The notes: generated by a model not told the origin, from the letters alone. Counted from the first letter of the stretch, positions 20,611 to 31,559 are shown. The stretch: 64,000 nucleotides of DNA from Hydrangea macrophylla (GCA_033977485.1 CM066991.1:55530850-55594849), one strand, 5' to 3'. Translations and numbers: made by a program.

Positions 20611-21235
20611 AGATGATGCAGAGGCTTCGTCTTCCTCGCTGGAACTCCCCTGTTTCAGAATTTCAGGGCCTTTCTTGACCCATTTTCAGAACTGTTAATA
20701 TATATATCATGTTATATACGGATCTCTTTATTTTTCAACAAGTATTAAGAATCTATGACTAATTTTACAAGAATCAATCTATAACTCTTGAATTTTATGA
20801 AAAACTAAAAGTTAACAATACTTAATTCCTAATGTACTTTTTCATATGAACAAATTAGACTCTAAAACTTTAGACATGGCATATATGATGCATAATCTTT
20901 CATAATTATCTAAGAAAACGAATTTTGGTTGAGTTTGAAAAATCTTGATTTCAAGCTATGAAACTTCAAACGTATGATCATCAATGGAGATTAACAATCA
21001 CATACACCCAAGCAGTAACTAAGCGTGAATTACATTTAAGAGTGAGTTTAAAATACTCACAGAGATTAGAGATTGAAGAATTAGTTGAGAAAGAATTAAG
21101 ACCAATCAAGAAAACTCCTATGAAGTTTGCAAGCTATGGAGGTGAAGTTCTTTTCTCTTTTTAAAGCTCTGAAATACTCTTCTCTGAACTCTCTCTATAT
21201 CTCCAGGTTGTGTGTGTAATGAAAGGAAGTGTGTG

Positions 21236-21245
21236 ATTATATAAC
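21236..21245 (-). promoter_or_regulatory. TATA box of reverse LTR
   Basis: The reverse complement reads GGTTATATAATC, followed in LTR sense by a GA-rich leader (21210-21165). It is consistent with an LTR promoter pointing left. Confidence 0.45.
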
Positions 21246-21918
21246 CTTTTAGAACTTGGAGGCTAAGTTTAGTCAAAATCACTCCACAAAATCATTTCTT
21301 TTACAATTTCTAATATATCCCAAAATGCAAATACGTATATGTGTATACATTGATTGTTAACCCACAGCTCATCCAAGAGCCAAGCATAGATTAGTAGGGG
21401 CCAACTAAGTTGTTTGGGAAAATTAGCTTATGACATAAGAATACACACACACACACAAAGCATTCCCAAACAATGCCTTAACCAATGATTAGTTTCCATA
21501 ATTAGAAATAAAGCAAATGTCAAATCTTGCTTTACATCACTTCCAAAATCTGTGGAAGTTTAGCACAGCGCGGACAGTTTTGGACATAAACTGGTATTTT
21601 CATGGCGCGGTGGTCAGAAAATTCATTTTAATGTAGGAAATGATTTTCGGTTTTATAAAAATACTGTTGGAGTCAAAAGAAATTATTTTCACTTTTTTGA
21701 ATACAGATTTGAAATTCAACACAGGTGTCACTAAAGTTTACATAATTGCAGTCTGGCCCCAAAAACTCCAATATGAAATAAAATAAATAACCAGATTTAA
21801 CACATGAGAACAATAATTAAAATAAAAGCAGACAATGTATATCAAATATGACAATGCAAATTACAGATTACTTATGGAAATGTCAGATTAAAATTAAATG
21901 CAAATGTAGGTTGTTACA

Positions 21919-22467
21919 GAGATTTTGTGTGATTTTCTAAAAATAGTAAATAAATCCGAATGACTCTAATCTTTTTAGTGGATCTCATTAACACATTAAA
22001 CTTCATAGAAAAATTTATTTAAAGTTAAGAATACTTGGTTAAGGTTTTGATTCATCCATTTTAAAATGGTGTTACCGTTATGAAATTTTGGACAGAGAAT
22101 AGCGAATTCACAAATCACAAAGCCAAACCATGTTGACCATGGGATTTTGTCAAAACAAAAATTATGGTGGTAAATATATGAGTTATGAACACTCTCCAAT
22201 TGGTCTCATTCAGTTCCAATGGATCAAGGTTTAATTAAAATCCTTGATCAAAATTGGCTTATGAATTCACTGCACCATTTGGTTAAGTCTATCAATCAAA
22301 CCCTAGAGATCAAGTCATCCTAAGACTAATTCTCCTTCTCATTGAGGGTCATTGGAGATAAAGAAAGAAGACTAGTCTTTGTGAGTCTCAATGGAACATG
22401 GAATGGATTCCATGAGACTTCCAACTAGAAGACCCAAGTCATGAACTAAGACTTGGGTCTACCAATC
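21919..22467. other. Spacer, no gene seen
   Basis: AT-rich. Short open frames show no recognisable domain. Confidence 0.5.
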
Positions 22468-22902
22468 ATGTACAGGTATGATTATTCTCCTTTGAATCAC
22501 AAGCTAATAGAGAAATAAAGGACTAACTCAAGGGAATCAAAAGAGGTATTGTGAACCTCATGAATCCCAAGAGGTGAACATAACAAGAGAAAAGAAAATC
22601 AAGGTTCAAAAAATATCCAAGTTAATTTTGTTTTATGGTTTGTTTGGCCTTAAACCTTAGGTTACTTTGATCCAAATCAACAAAATGTACAGGTATGATT
22701 ATTCTCTTTTGAATCACAAGCTCATAGAGAAATCAAGGACTAAATCAAGGGAATCAAAAAAGGTATTGTGAACCTCATGAATCCCAAGAGGTGAACATAA
22801 CAAGAGAAAAGATAATCAAGGTTCAAAAAATATCCAAGTTAATTTTGTTTTATGGCTTGTTTGGCCTTAAACCTTAGGTTACTTTGATCCAAATCAACAA
22901 AA
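22468..22902. repeat. 217 bp tandem duplication
   Basis: Two head-to-tail copies start at 'atgtacaggtatgattatt' (22468 and 22685) and differ at only a handful of bases, so the duplication is recent. It is non-coding. Confidence 0.9.
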
Positions 22903-23426
22903 GGAAAGTTCAATCACAATATTAGTGATGTGTGATGAAAAGTACCGTACTTTGAAAATCACTTTTACAAAGTAATTTTTGAAGTTCGCTCACAGGATCG
23001 GTCCTGAGTATTTGGAGGTCTGGGACAAACTACTAAAAGAAATGCCCTTATATGGGAGTTTGGGGGCAGTGCCTCCGAGGCAATATTTTTGGGGTCTTCT
23101 TATACATAATTTGCAATTTTTTTTAGGGTTTTCTTATACATAATTAACGATTTTTTTGAGGCCTACTTATAATGTGAGTCTATTTGTAAAACTTAAACAT
23201 TGTATAGAGGCGCATATTTCTAAAACTCAAAACAAATTTACACTAAAAGTGTAATTTTCAAAATTATAAGGTCTTTGCTTTGAGTTTTATATACATATAT
23301 ATATATATATCAATATATATGTAGTTGATGACACTAAATTGGGCCTTAGGGGAGGTCTAAATGTAAAAAAAACTAAAAATCTCAAGATAAAAATGTAATT
23401 ATGAAAATTTCATAGAGGCCCTCAAA
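22903..23426. other. Spacer, probable degraded transposon
   Basis: It contains a 'ttttggggtcttcttatacataattt' type repeat and a (TA)n tract at about 23296-23320. No gene is supported. Confidence 0.4.
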
Positions 23427-23439
23427 CACTACACCAAAA

Positions 23440-23590
23440 AGGCCAAATTGGAACTCTTTCGCGAATTTAATCTGGCACTGTTTTAAACAGTACCAAAATT
23501 TGGCACGATTTTAGACCAATCTGGCACTGTTTAAAGCAGTGCCAAATCTGGAACTATTTCAAACAATGCCAATCTGAAAATTTTAACGTG
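23440..23590. repeat. CACTA subterminal repeats, left
   Basis: Three or more copies of a (T)CTGGCACTGTTTnAAncAGTgCCAA palindromic motif, as found in CACTA subterminal regions where transposase binds. Confidence 0.75.
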
Positions 23591-23699
23591 CCAAACAAAT
23601 CCCAAAATATTTCCCCCCAAATGTGCGTTGACTGAACATGACTTATACTTTTACCCAACAAAAAAAAAAAAAACAATACTAAAACCCCCAAATCGTTTT

Positions 23700-24170
23700 T
23701 CCCTCTCTCTCTCTCTTCTCTCTTGAGAACCCTAATACAGGGTGAAAAAATCCCAAATTTTACCCTCACCACCACCTGCGACTATCTCACCCCCCCGCCG
23801 CCGATGACACTTGCGCCGTCGCCGCCGCCGCCTGCATCTCCGACGGCCCCTCTCTCTCTCTCACCAAGTCGCGATCTGTTTGCCTCCTTCTCACTCTCCC
23901 TTTCTTTCTCCTTCTCCTCCCACTCTCCCTCTCCTTCTCATCTCCTGTGAGACCTGTTTTGCCTCCATCGAGATCTGCTTGCCTCTATCGGGATCTGTTT
24001 TCATCAAAGCTTGGAATCTTCGTGCTGTACTACGCCGCAACCTCTTGCTCCGATGACGAAGCCATGGCCACAATCTCGGATTGAACCCTAGCTCTATGCT
24101 ACGCCGGAGGAGGAGCTTCACGCCGGTATAAGCTCCCGCTACTAAGTTTGTAAAGCATCGCCACCATCAG
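23700..24170 (+). other. Captured promoter/leader-like region
   Basis: CT-rich DNA (ctctctct) is followed by a GC-rich, Pro/Ser-codon-rich stretch and ends with 'catcag|gtaatc', which looks like a first-exon donor. It resembles the 5' UTR and first intron start of a host gene. Which gene is unknown. Overlapping open frames are low complexity and not called. Confidence 0.35.
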
Positions 24171-24433
24171 GTAATCAGTTTGGGCTAGGGCTTTGTCAAT
24201 TTTTTGACAGATCTGTGGTACTTTGATGAAATCTAGACGCTTCAAAGTTTGGGTTTCAACTAATCTTAAGTTTGATCTTGAGTTTTAATAGTTAGAAGTG
24301 CTTGATCTTGGAGTGTAAGGGTTTATTGTTTTGAATTTGTTTTTGAGGGCTGGTTGCTGTTTTTTGTGGATTTTGCAAACATTAAAGTTTTCCATTCTCT
24401 TTTTACTATTCCTCTCAGTGTTGTTAGTGTTAT

Positions 24434-24474
24434 TTGCTGTCTGTGTGTGTGTGTGTGTGTACACACACATATAC
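24434..24474. repeat. TG/CA microsatellite
   Basis: (TG)n followed by (AC)n and 'atatac' in the interior of the CACTA element. Confidence 0.9.
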
Positions 24475-24722
24475 AACTGATTCTTAGTATATTATTGTTC
24501 TGTTAGCTTTTGCCTTTTAACAAAATCTAGATAATTTTTGATATTTTGTTATTTGTTTATAATGATTTTTCTTTTTTCTAAAATTTGAGAATAACTCGGG
24601 CTTTTGAGGATTTTTATGAGGCATTTAAAAAAGTAAGAAATATTAAGTTTTTTTTGTTAGCTTTTGAAATGATGAGGTAAAGGAAAAAACTAGATTCTAA
24701 TATTTTTATCTTCAAAACACAG

Positions 24723-24817
24723 ATGAAGCAGTTTTATTGGGGTTCCAGCATTATCTGCTAAGTCTTGGTGTTATAGTCTTGATTCCAAGCATTACAGTTC
24801 CTCAAATGGGTGGTGTT
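24723..24817 (+). pseudogene. Nucleobase-ascorbate transporter exon fragment
   Basis: The exon-like segment between acceptor 'aaacacag' and donor 'gtaagt' reads EAVLLGFQHYLLSLGVIVLI, then PSITVPQMGG. This is the first transmembrane helix of plant NAT permeases (LGFQHYLVMLGTTVLIP..LVPQMGG). NATs are plasma-membrane xanthine/uric acid or related permeases with about 12-14 helices. Only this one exon of roughly 30 codons is present, inside the CACTA element. It cannot make a transporter. Confidence 0.7.
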
Positions 24818-25136
24818 GTAAGTGTTCACTTGTCTCATTTTCTTAAGCATCTTTAATCAATATATGTGATCTCAAAACAATTTAGGCCAAAACAAAAACT
24901 AATCAACCCAACCAAGTAGCCATCCACTGATATAAGGACAGACCTGGAGCTGGCCTCTCGGCAAAAGGAATACACTCCATATGATCAATCTTCCGAACTA
25001 AACACCACTAAGATCAATTCACCCCTAAAAGCCCATTGAAGCGCTACCATCCTCCTCTTTAAATAGAGAGAAAATTTGAATTGATGGATTCTCAATCATT
25101 CTTGGATTTTTTTAGGTCACTCTTGAAAGTTAAAAC

Positions 25137-25433
25137 ATCTGATTAAAGTATCTAGGGTCTAAATTAATGATTTTCAGAGGTTTTAAAAGAATCATTTCTT
25201 TAAACCATATATTGTATTCACATTGGGTTCTTCCTTGGGTACTTGTTGAAAACACTAGTCCTGAAGTGTGAAAAATCTTCTTGACCATTTCCTTTACATA
25301 CATGGGATCGATGTTACAATGTAGCAAACTAGCAATCATACTTGCAGGATGTGTATCAGAACCCAGAAAGTTTCTTTCACTTGAAATTGGTTCAAAAACG
25401 TCACTAATGACTACTTGATATTTAAAGCAATAT
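25137..25433 (-). other. Unrecognised minus-strand open frame
   Basis: About 98 codons open on the minus strand (stop near 25130) with coding-like composition, including SDVFEPISSERNFLGSD and CNIDPMYVKEMVKKIF. It starts after a TGA and needs no ATG for its first third, suggesting an internal exon. I do not recognise the family. It may be a fourth captured gene piece or a transposase relic, antisense to the other captured exons. Confidence 0.3.
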
Positions 25434-25968
25434 CATGACGGCTAATGGATGAAACTTGAGAAATGGGACAATACAGTATGATGCATGTTGATCTGATCTC
25501 TGCCTACCGAGGGTAGAGATGATCCCTGATGTTGGATTTAATTACTTTAGCAGGCCAAGACTGGGTGGTGGACCATCAGAGTATTTTGATGGTAGGTAAG
25601 GCACTAAGGCAGAGTTAATTTAGAATATGACCATAAAAAAATGTGTATGAAACAACTCATTGACTGTTGAGTTGTCTGCATTTTGCATTTCCAGACATTA
25701 GCGTTTGCCAAAAGAAAATACACATTCAATTATTTCTTTGACTTAATGGCCCCTTTAGAGATTCATGTGTTTTGTTGTGTCCATTGAAGGTCTACTTCGT
25801 TTCAAAGGAAATTTAAGTTTGTTTTGCTAGAGTATCCCATGGGAACCTGCATGCAGTACCGGTCTCCAACTATACTATGTCCGTGCTTGCAAGATATTAT
25901 TCTAAAGGTTCAATGCAAAATTTGTCCCTCAGATCACGCTCTCTAAGGAACAATCCTCCTAGTTTCAG

Positions 25969-26916
25969 GTTTTGGTTGACATGATTAGAGTACCGGATTG
26001 GGCATTTAAAGCTGCTGGCCAAGAGATGAGAGGCATGGGCCAAGATGCTGCTGCATACCATCCTGGGCTTTACTTGACTCAGACTCAGGTGACAGTTACT
26101 CTACTATCAGGGATGAGTTTGCACTTCACTTCAGTTTTAAGTCTAAATAAATGCCATGTTATTCAACCAGCAATTAAATGTTCATGTGATGTTAGTTCTA
26201 GATGGACTCACAGTTGTGCCAACATTATAAGGACCTGTTTGGTATGTTTAAAAGAGGACGAGGACCAGCCTAAGTCTCACTTTTATTTGGTTTTCATGAA
26301 CTGATATTGTGTTGGTTTGATAAAGAACCTGTTTTGGGGGTATTTAAGTCAAACATGGACTCCTATGTAACAAAAAGGCAGCTTCACAAACACCAAACTA
26401 TTTAGAACCGGTTCTTACCTGAACAAAAGAACCGTTTCCTGTATTACCTGAACAGCTTCTAAGTGGTGTTAGACTCGAAATATACCTAAACGTTGGCATT
26501 CTCTTTGCAAAAAGTAGCTGCTCATGGACTTGAACTTCCACTTTTGTACATGCAGTTTTTTTATTTTTACCACTGCAGCAAAGTATGTGAGATTTAAAGT
26601 TGAACCTCATTTATCTTAAACCCAATGAATTGAGATAGATTTTGCATATTAATTAATAATATGTTCAATTCCTATTTGGTGGTGTATTTAACATACTCTT
26701 TCCCATGCTTTACCCTGCTCTTTTTATGGAAGCCCTTGGAGTTGAGTTGACAATTTTATCAGTTTGGACTTTTGATTTCTTGGTTTTGTTTTGGGTGAGT
26801 AGAGAGAAGCAGTGGAAGCACTCATTCAAGAACTTCCAAAGTTCAGGCTGAAGGCCGTTCCTACGGATTGCAATGAATGTCCCATTTGTTTAGAAGAGTT
26901 CCATGTTGGAAACGAG
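25969..26916 (+). pseudogene. SIS3: SIS3-like RING E3 ligase, two captured exons
   Basis: Exon A (25969-26088, between 'tttcag' and 'gtgaca') encodes VLVDMIRVPDWAFKAAGQEM and then a GQDAAAYHPGLYLTQTQ stretch. Exon B (26803-26916, between 'gagtag' and 'gtaaca') encodes REAVEALIQELPKFRLKAVP followed by the first RING cysteines (CPIC). Both match consecutive exons of plant SIS3, a membrane-anchored RING-H2 ubiquitin ligase in sugar signalling, and the exons are in the same phase. The upstream membrane part and the rest of the RING domain (downstream Cys/His residues) are absent. No ligase activity is expected. The 714 bp intron is retained. Confidence 0.85.
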
Positions 26917-27861
26917 GTAACAAATATTTTCCTTTGCCCCCTATATAATCATCTGACACCACAGTTCTCTGAGTCCTTGGCCATAGAAAGCGAGTTTTGG
27001 TAGTAAGCTATGTACAGTCCAAAAATAGCACATCAGAGACAAAACCAACCCGAAAACAAGACCAAAACCAAACTGAAATGCTTGTTTGAAATTGGAGCAG
27101 GAGGAAGCAGAATTAGAAACGCAGCCCACTTTGACAGCACCAAAACAGCTTCAAGCATTTGATAACCAAAACTCCCTCTTAGCACAGCCATAAGAAGCAC
27201 CCAACAAAAACTTATTTCGACTTGAACCCCAACTGCAGCAGCAGAGACAGATTCCAGCAGCAAGAAAACACATGCTAAAATATTAAGGCAAGCTTGGTAA
27301 AGCTTGGTTTGTTTGGGACATGTATCTCATAATCCAGCAACAATTTTGGAATATGGCAAGCTTGGTAAAGCATGGACATAATTTACTTATCAGAAAGCTG
27401 TGACGGATTTCTGCACAGACTTCTCGAACAGCCGAGGTAGGAAATATTTTTTGTTTTTTTTGTTTTTTATTTTTATTTTTTTTTGAACCACATAATATAT
27501 TGAATTAAGGCTGCTAAAAGAGCATCGGAATTTCCGGTTAGAAGCACTAAACCTTGAACCATTACCAACCCCCACAACAAACAAACATGACTCACAGATT
27601 AACTTGGTTCATTTGATTTCACTTTGTGTTCATTTGAATGTTGCATCTAGGTCCTTAACTATGACCAATTAATAGGACATCACCCTGTTATTTTAGTGGG
27701 GTCAACTTTGTAAGTAATGATTTTCAGTGGGGTTACACGGAGCCCCGCCCCCTGTGTGTATGTGTATTTGTGCGCGAGTGTCATCTCTTATGAATTTGTA
27801 TTTTCTGTATGGGCAAAGATGGCTTTGGGCTTCTAGTGATTATGGTTGAATTGTGTTTTAG
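26917..27861. other. CACTA interior with reverse LINE/SINE-like 3' end
   Basis: No coding region is supported. Around 27440-27600 the minus strand reads a gene-like 3' end ('..ttaattcaatatattatgtggttc') followed by a long A-rich tail (27450-27484 as T-rich on plus), like a reverse-oriented retroposon 3' end. The short repeat 'ggcaagcttggtaaagc' occurs twice (about 27289 and 27355). Confidence 0.35.
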
Positions 27862-28481
27862 TGCAATGTCACCAGAGGTAGATGATGAAGGTGAAAAGCA
27901 TGTGATCTTGTGCCGAGTGATATTGGGGAAATGTGAGAAAATCGAAGCAGGGTCGAAGCAATTATACCCTTCCACAGTGGATATGAACAGTCACATCCTG
28001 CCCGAGTGTGGTGTTAGCTACAAATCCTTGGATAGCTTGCCAGGTAAACATAATTTTCTTTGGTTGCATTCACGTTGATATCGTCTATGTTTTAGTTATG
28101 GACACATAATTTTTGTTTTGATTTTGCTAGGTCAACCGAGAGGATCACCATTTATGAAGCCGCTCCCGAATGCATTGACCGAAAAATTATTTTCCAAGTT
28201 GTGGAATTCCCTTCCTTCCTCAAAACTTCAGGAATTGCAGAATTTATGCAGGAGATTAAAGGTACACTCATGTTTCTATTTTGTAAAGTATCATGTTTTC
28301 TTCTTTTATCCATTCATGAACCTGCGATGAATAAGAAATTAGCATGTTCTTATTGTTTATTGCTACTCTTCATTTAAGTCACAGGATGGGAAAATGGGCA
28401 AAAGATATTTTCATGAAACAGTTACAATCAATTGCTTGGGATGAGATGCTGCTTGCGACCATCCGTGAAGTTCGTGGCTGA
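27862..28481 (+). pseudogene. SRO/RCD1-like (PARP-RST) captured exons
   Basis: Exon 1 (27862-28043) encodes VDDEGEKHVILCRVILGKCE and later MNSHILPECGVSYKS, matching the PARP-like domain of plant SRO proteins. The stretch normally between these (about 20 residues including the WYVVW region) is deleted. Exon 2 (28131-28261) and exon 3 (28385-28481) match the C-terminal RST domain in pieces, but with frameshifts; the apparent final stop is TGA 28479. All splice sites look canonical. SRO proteins are nuclear transcription-factor binders in stress signalling. This copy lacks the N-terminus and is broken. Confidence 0.78.
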
Positions 28482-28924
28482 GAATGAGGTCTTTCAAGTT
28501 TTTGTTTCAGTAGAAACTAGGAAGCATTTAGATTCTATTCTTGTCTTGTCGCGGGTTATCCATTTATACAATCTAATGTAATGTTACTGTGCATTGGGAT
28601 TTAAGAGGAAACCTTATAAATGTCAAAGCAGATAGATTTTTTTCTTTTTCTTTTTTAAACGAACTTTTGTAGTTTTTACACCCATCAATATACCAAATGT
28701 AGCAAGTATGCTTCAATTTCGTTCCGGAAGATTTCCTTGTTTATGATATATAGTTGAGGACGTTTGGCTTTCTATATATTTTTCTTTTGACACTCGCTGG
28801 AGAGAATTATATGCTTTAACTTGTTATATTCTTTCATAGTTGAGGTCATTGTGTGTGTCGGAACTCGGAAGTGCACGTACTGTAATTGCGTGTGTCGGAA
28901 GGTCACGCACATTGAAAATAAATC
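28482..28924. other. CACTA interior, 3' flank of captured gene
   Basis: AT-rich; probably captured 3' UTR/intergenic DNA of the SRO-like gene. No ORF is supported. Confidence 0.4.
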
Positions 28925-29250
28925 TAGCACTGCTCAAAATAGTACCAAATGAAATTATTTTTTTTTGTACTCAATAAAAACTGGCACTGTTTTAAGCAGT
29001 GCCAAAAGCGTGCCAGATTTATGTACCTGACATATACACGTGGCGAGACCAAAACAAGCTATTTTAAAATTCTAGCACTTTTTAAAACAGTGCCAAAAAA
29101 GGGTGCCAAATCTCTAAATCTGGTACCCTTTGACCAAAATCTGGCATTGTTTTGAACAGTTCCAAAAAAATTGGATCCCCCATATTTGGCACAGAAAAAA
29201 ACAGTACCAGATTTAGTCAGGCACTGTTTAAAACAGTGCCAGTTTAGCGT
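28925..29250. repeat. CACTA subterminal repeats, right
   Basis: At least six copies of the CTGGCACTGTTTTAAgCAGTGCCA motif in both orientations, denser than at the left end. Confidence 0.8.
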
Positions 29251-29263
29251 TTTTGGTGTAGTG

Positions 29264-31152
29264 AAAATTTTGTGAACTTTGGTAGTCCGGGGTAGTTGCT
29301 TCTTTTGCCCTCTCTTTGGGCCGGCCATGTTAACGCACTTTGGGATATAATCACACATTTTGAGATTCAACCTTAACATTTTAGCACCTAAAATCACTAA
29401 TATGTATGATACAATCTTACAATTAAAACCACTAAAATGTACTATAGAATTTTCCATCTAAGAAACAAGCAGCAAACAAACAATCAACAAAGAACACTAA
29501 ACAAAAAAAAACCAAACAAGCCACGTAGCAAAGCAATGGATTTTCTTCTTCTCGAATCCATTGAATCCATGCAAGACAATGAAATTTGATTTTGCAATTC
29601 AATCTACCATCCACCGACCTTTCTTCTTCTCGTCGCCGCGCCACCAATATTTTTTGGATGAAACCTGATTACTAGAGTAGAATGGTAAAATAAAAAGGGT
29701 AGAATGGTCCGAGAAGAAATGTCATTTAAAGACCAAATCATGGATCGTGTTCTTTGAAAATTTTGGGTGGCTTTTTTTTTTTAGCTTAAAATTTTTTTTG
29801 GTTTTTTAACAACTTTTTCTTAATTAAGTAGTGAACTCTTATGTATTATAAAACACGATGAAAAAAAAATAAGTGTTGAAAATAAAAATTTATTTTTAAC
29901 ACTTAATTGGGTTATCAAACACACCCTAAGTCTTAATGACATACCAATTCTCAATTTAAGATGAGATTACATTACAACTTTTCAAAAACTGATGCATCCA
30001 TACAGTTAATATTTTTCCATGAAGCTAGAAACAAATAATTCATCTATGCTGTTAGACCTTCAAACCGAACAAATGTGGTCTTCAAATTAAGTGAGAACTA
30101 CTGGGGGAACACTGAATAGGATACTTTTTCAAACGGGATTTATTCTGTAGAGGTTTATTAAGAAAGCTATTTAAGTTTGGTATTGTTGTAGGAATTACAG
30201 ATTTTTCATTTTTTTTAAAAAGTTTATTTTCGGTGCCTTTAATTAGTCTCCATTTTTTTTTTAGGGGGGGGGGGACCCAAAAGAAATTAGTACCCAAATG
30301 GATTCAAAATTTTCAGTACTCTTAAATAGTTGGGGAATATTTGGGAAAACAAAGAATCAATTATGTGGTTCATAAGTGAACTGGTTCTACGAATTTAAGT
30401 GTTTGAGGAGTGTCAATTTCTTGCATAAGAGGCCGTGTCCAATATAATAACTCTTTAAAAACTATTTCTTTGTCAAACCATTTATAATATTAATTCTCAC
30501 AAGAACTAGATATATAGTGAGACTTGGACTAAACACTAGTTTTAGACTAGGGAACCAGATTTGAAAGTGTAGATGTAATGTTGCCTAGTGCATATTTGAG
30601 CTTTCTATGGTATCGGGAGTTTCAAAAATTACAAAATGTGAGTGCAAAAGGGATGTAAACAAATTGTGGATGTGGTCCTAAAGACTTAAAATAACAATAC
30701 CCACTTCTAAAAAAAGTGTCTAACTCTTATGAAATTTGATCTATACAAAGTTGTTTCAGTTGACTAAAGTTGATATCTAGTGAATCATTGAATTCGAGAA
30801 GTGCAAATGTGCCAAATATTACTTTTGACTTTTCACGGGGTTTATAACTAAAAATTGGAGATACATGGAGGAACCTTTGAAAATCACAAAATAAATTCTT
30901 TTAGGTGCTTTATTTCCTTTTTCCTTCTTAAATCCATGAAACAAGCAAAGCCTAAATGTTTTGCATACTTGATTCACGATTGTGACGAATTTGTGGAATT
31001 TGAGGTGCAAAATGGTTTCTCTTTGCATTATGATCATGCTCAATCTCTCCCTCTCTCTCTAACATTGTTTCAATGCATCATTATGACCATCTCTTTGTTC
31101 TTTAAAAGATTACTTCTCACAATATCCCCCATCCTTTCTTCCAATTGTGCAG
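29264..31152. other. Spacer with hAT-like end and HD-ZIP III intron
   Basis: No gene is supported up to 31152. At 29765-29929 the right terminus 'acttaattgggttatcaaacacaccctaa' is the inverse of the MITE end at 17019, so a related hAT-type element probably ends there. A G-run (30265-30274) follows a poly-T stretch. 30850-31152 is probably intron 5' to the HD-ZIP III exon. Confidence 0.4.
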
Positions 31153-31334
31153 AATGTGCCTCCTGCAATACTTCTTAGATTCTTGCGGGAACACCGATCA
31201 GAATGGGCAGACAATGGCATTGATGCTTACTCAGCTGCTGCTGTAAAAGCCCTTGTAGTTTACCAGGGTCCCAAGCTGGATGTTTTGGTGGCCAGGTTAT
31301 TCTTCCACTGGCTCACACAATTGAGCATGAAGAG
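31153..31334 (+). pseudogene. HD-ZIP III transcription factor exon fragment
   Basis: After acceptor 'ttgtgcag' the exon reads NVPPAILLRFLREHRSEWAD, then DAYSAAAVKA, the conserved block C-terminal to the START domain of class III HD-ZIP factors (REVOLUTA/PHABULOSA/ATHB15 family). A frameshift follows. In another frame QVILPLAHTIEHEE, the next conserved block, is recognisable. It ends at 'gaagag|gcaagt', a possible GC-type donor. The leucine zipper, START and MEKHLA parts are absent. No miR165/166 target site is present. An isolated, decayed exon. Confidence 0.85.
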
Positions 31335-31559
31335 GCAAGTAACTTGCTTCTGATTTATGATTATCATGCATATTGCCATGTTTCTGGGGCATCAACTTTA
31401 GTAAAAAAACCAAGGAAGCACAAATTCTTCTAAAAGGCTGAAGAATCCGCACCGGCTGCGAACCGACATCCGCACTAGCATGGATTCTTCGCGGGTGCGG
31501 CAGGGCGTTTGTTGGATTTTTTTTTTCTTTTTAAAGAAGGTACTGTATTATAATTTTAC
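31335..31559. other. Spacer with GC-rich patch
   Basis: 31438-31505 is a GC-rich stretch with inverted 'gaatccgcacc..ggtgcgg' halves. No gene. Confidence 0.3.

Larger units (their letters stand above)
19039..21918 (-). repeat. Tekay-like LTR, reverse orientation
   Basis: On the plus strand it starts TGTCACGCCCCGACG, the complement of a GGGGCGTGACA LTR end, and finishes GGTTGTTACA, the complement of a TGTAACAACC LTR start. The LTR-end context ('ggatcc/ataaaggaaatt' on the minus strand) matches the ends of the 999-13170 chromovirus LTRs, so it is a different family of the same clade. A minus-strand TATA box lies at 21236-21245. A CGCG-rich palindromic block lies at 20342-20610. Flanking pentamers (GAATG / GAGAT) do not match, so a solo LTR is likely but not proven. 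Confidence 0.7.
23427..29263. mobile_element. Non-autonomous CACTA transposon with captured genes
   Basis: The left end CACTACACCAAAAAGGC and the right end (reverse complement CACTACACCAAAAACGC) agree at 16 of 17 bases. Both are flanked by AAA (23424-23426 and 29264-29266), the 3 bp duplication typical of CACTA (En/Spm) elements. Subterminal regions carry repeated TGGCACTGTTTAAAACAGTGCCA-type palindromes. No transposase is seen. The interior holds a leader-like region, a NAT exon, two SIS3-like exons and three SRO-like exons, each with splice signals. The host DNA was therefore taken up as genomic DNA with introns. Confidence 0.9.

Noticed and set aside
19034..21923. Matching TSD for the reverse LTR
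   Set aside because: GAATG and GAGAT do not match; no claim of a verified solo LTR is made.
23723..24121. Pro/Ser-rich and Arg-rich overlapping ORFs
   Set aside because: They overlap in several frames on both strands in CT/GC-rich leader-like DNA; no domain.
31153..31340. miR165/166 target site in the HD-ZIP III fragment
   Set aside because: The target lies in the START-domain coding part, which is not in this exon.
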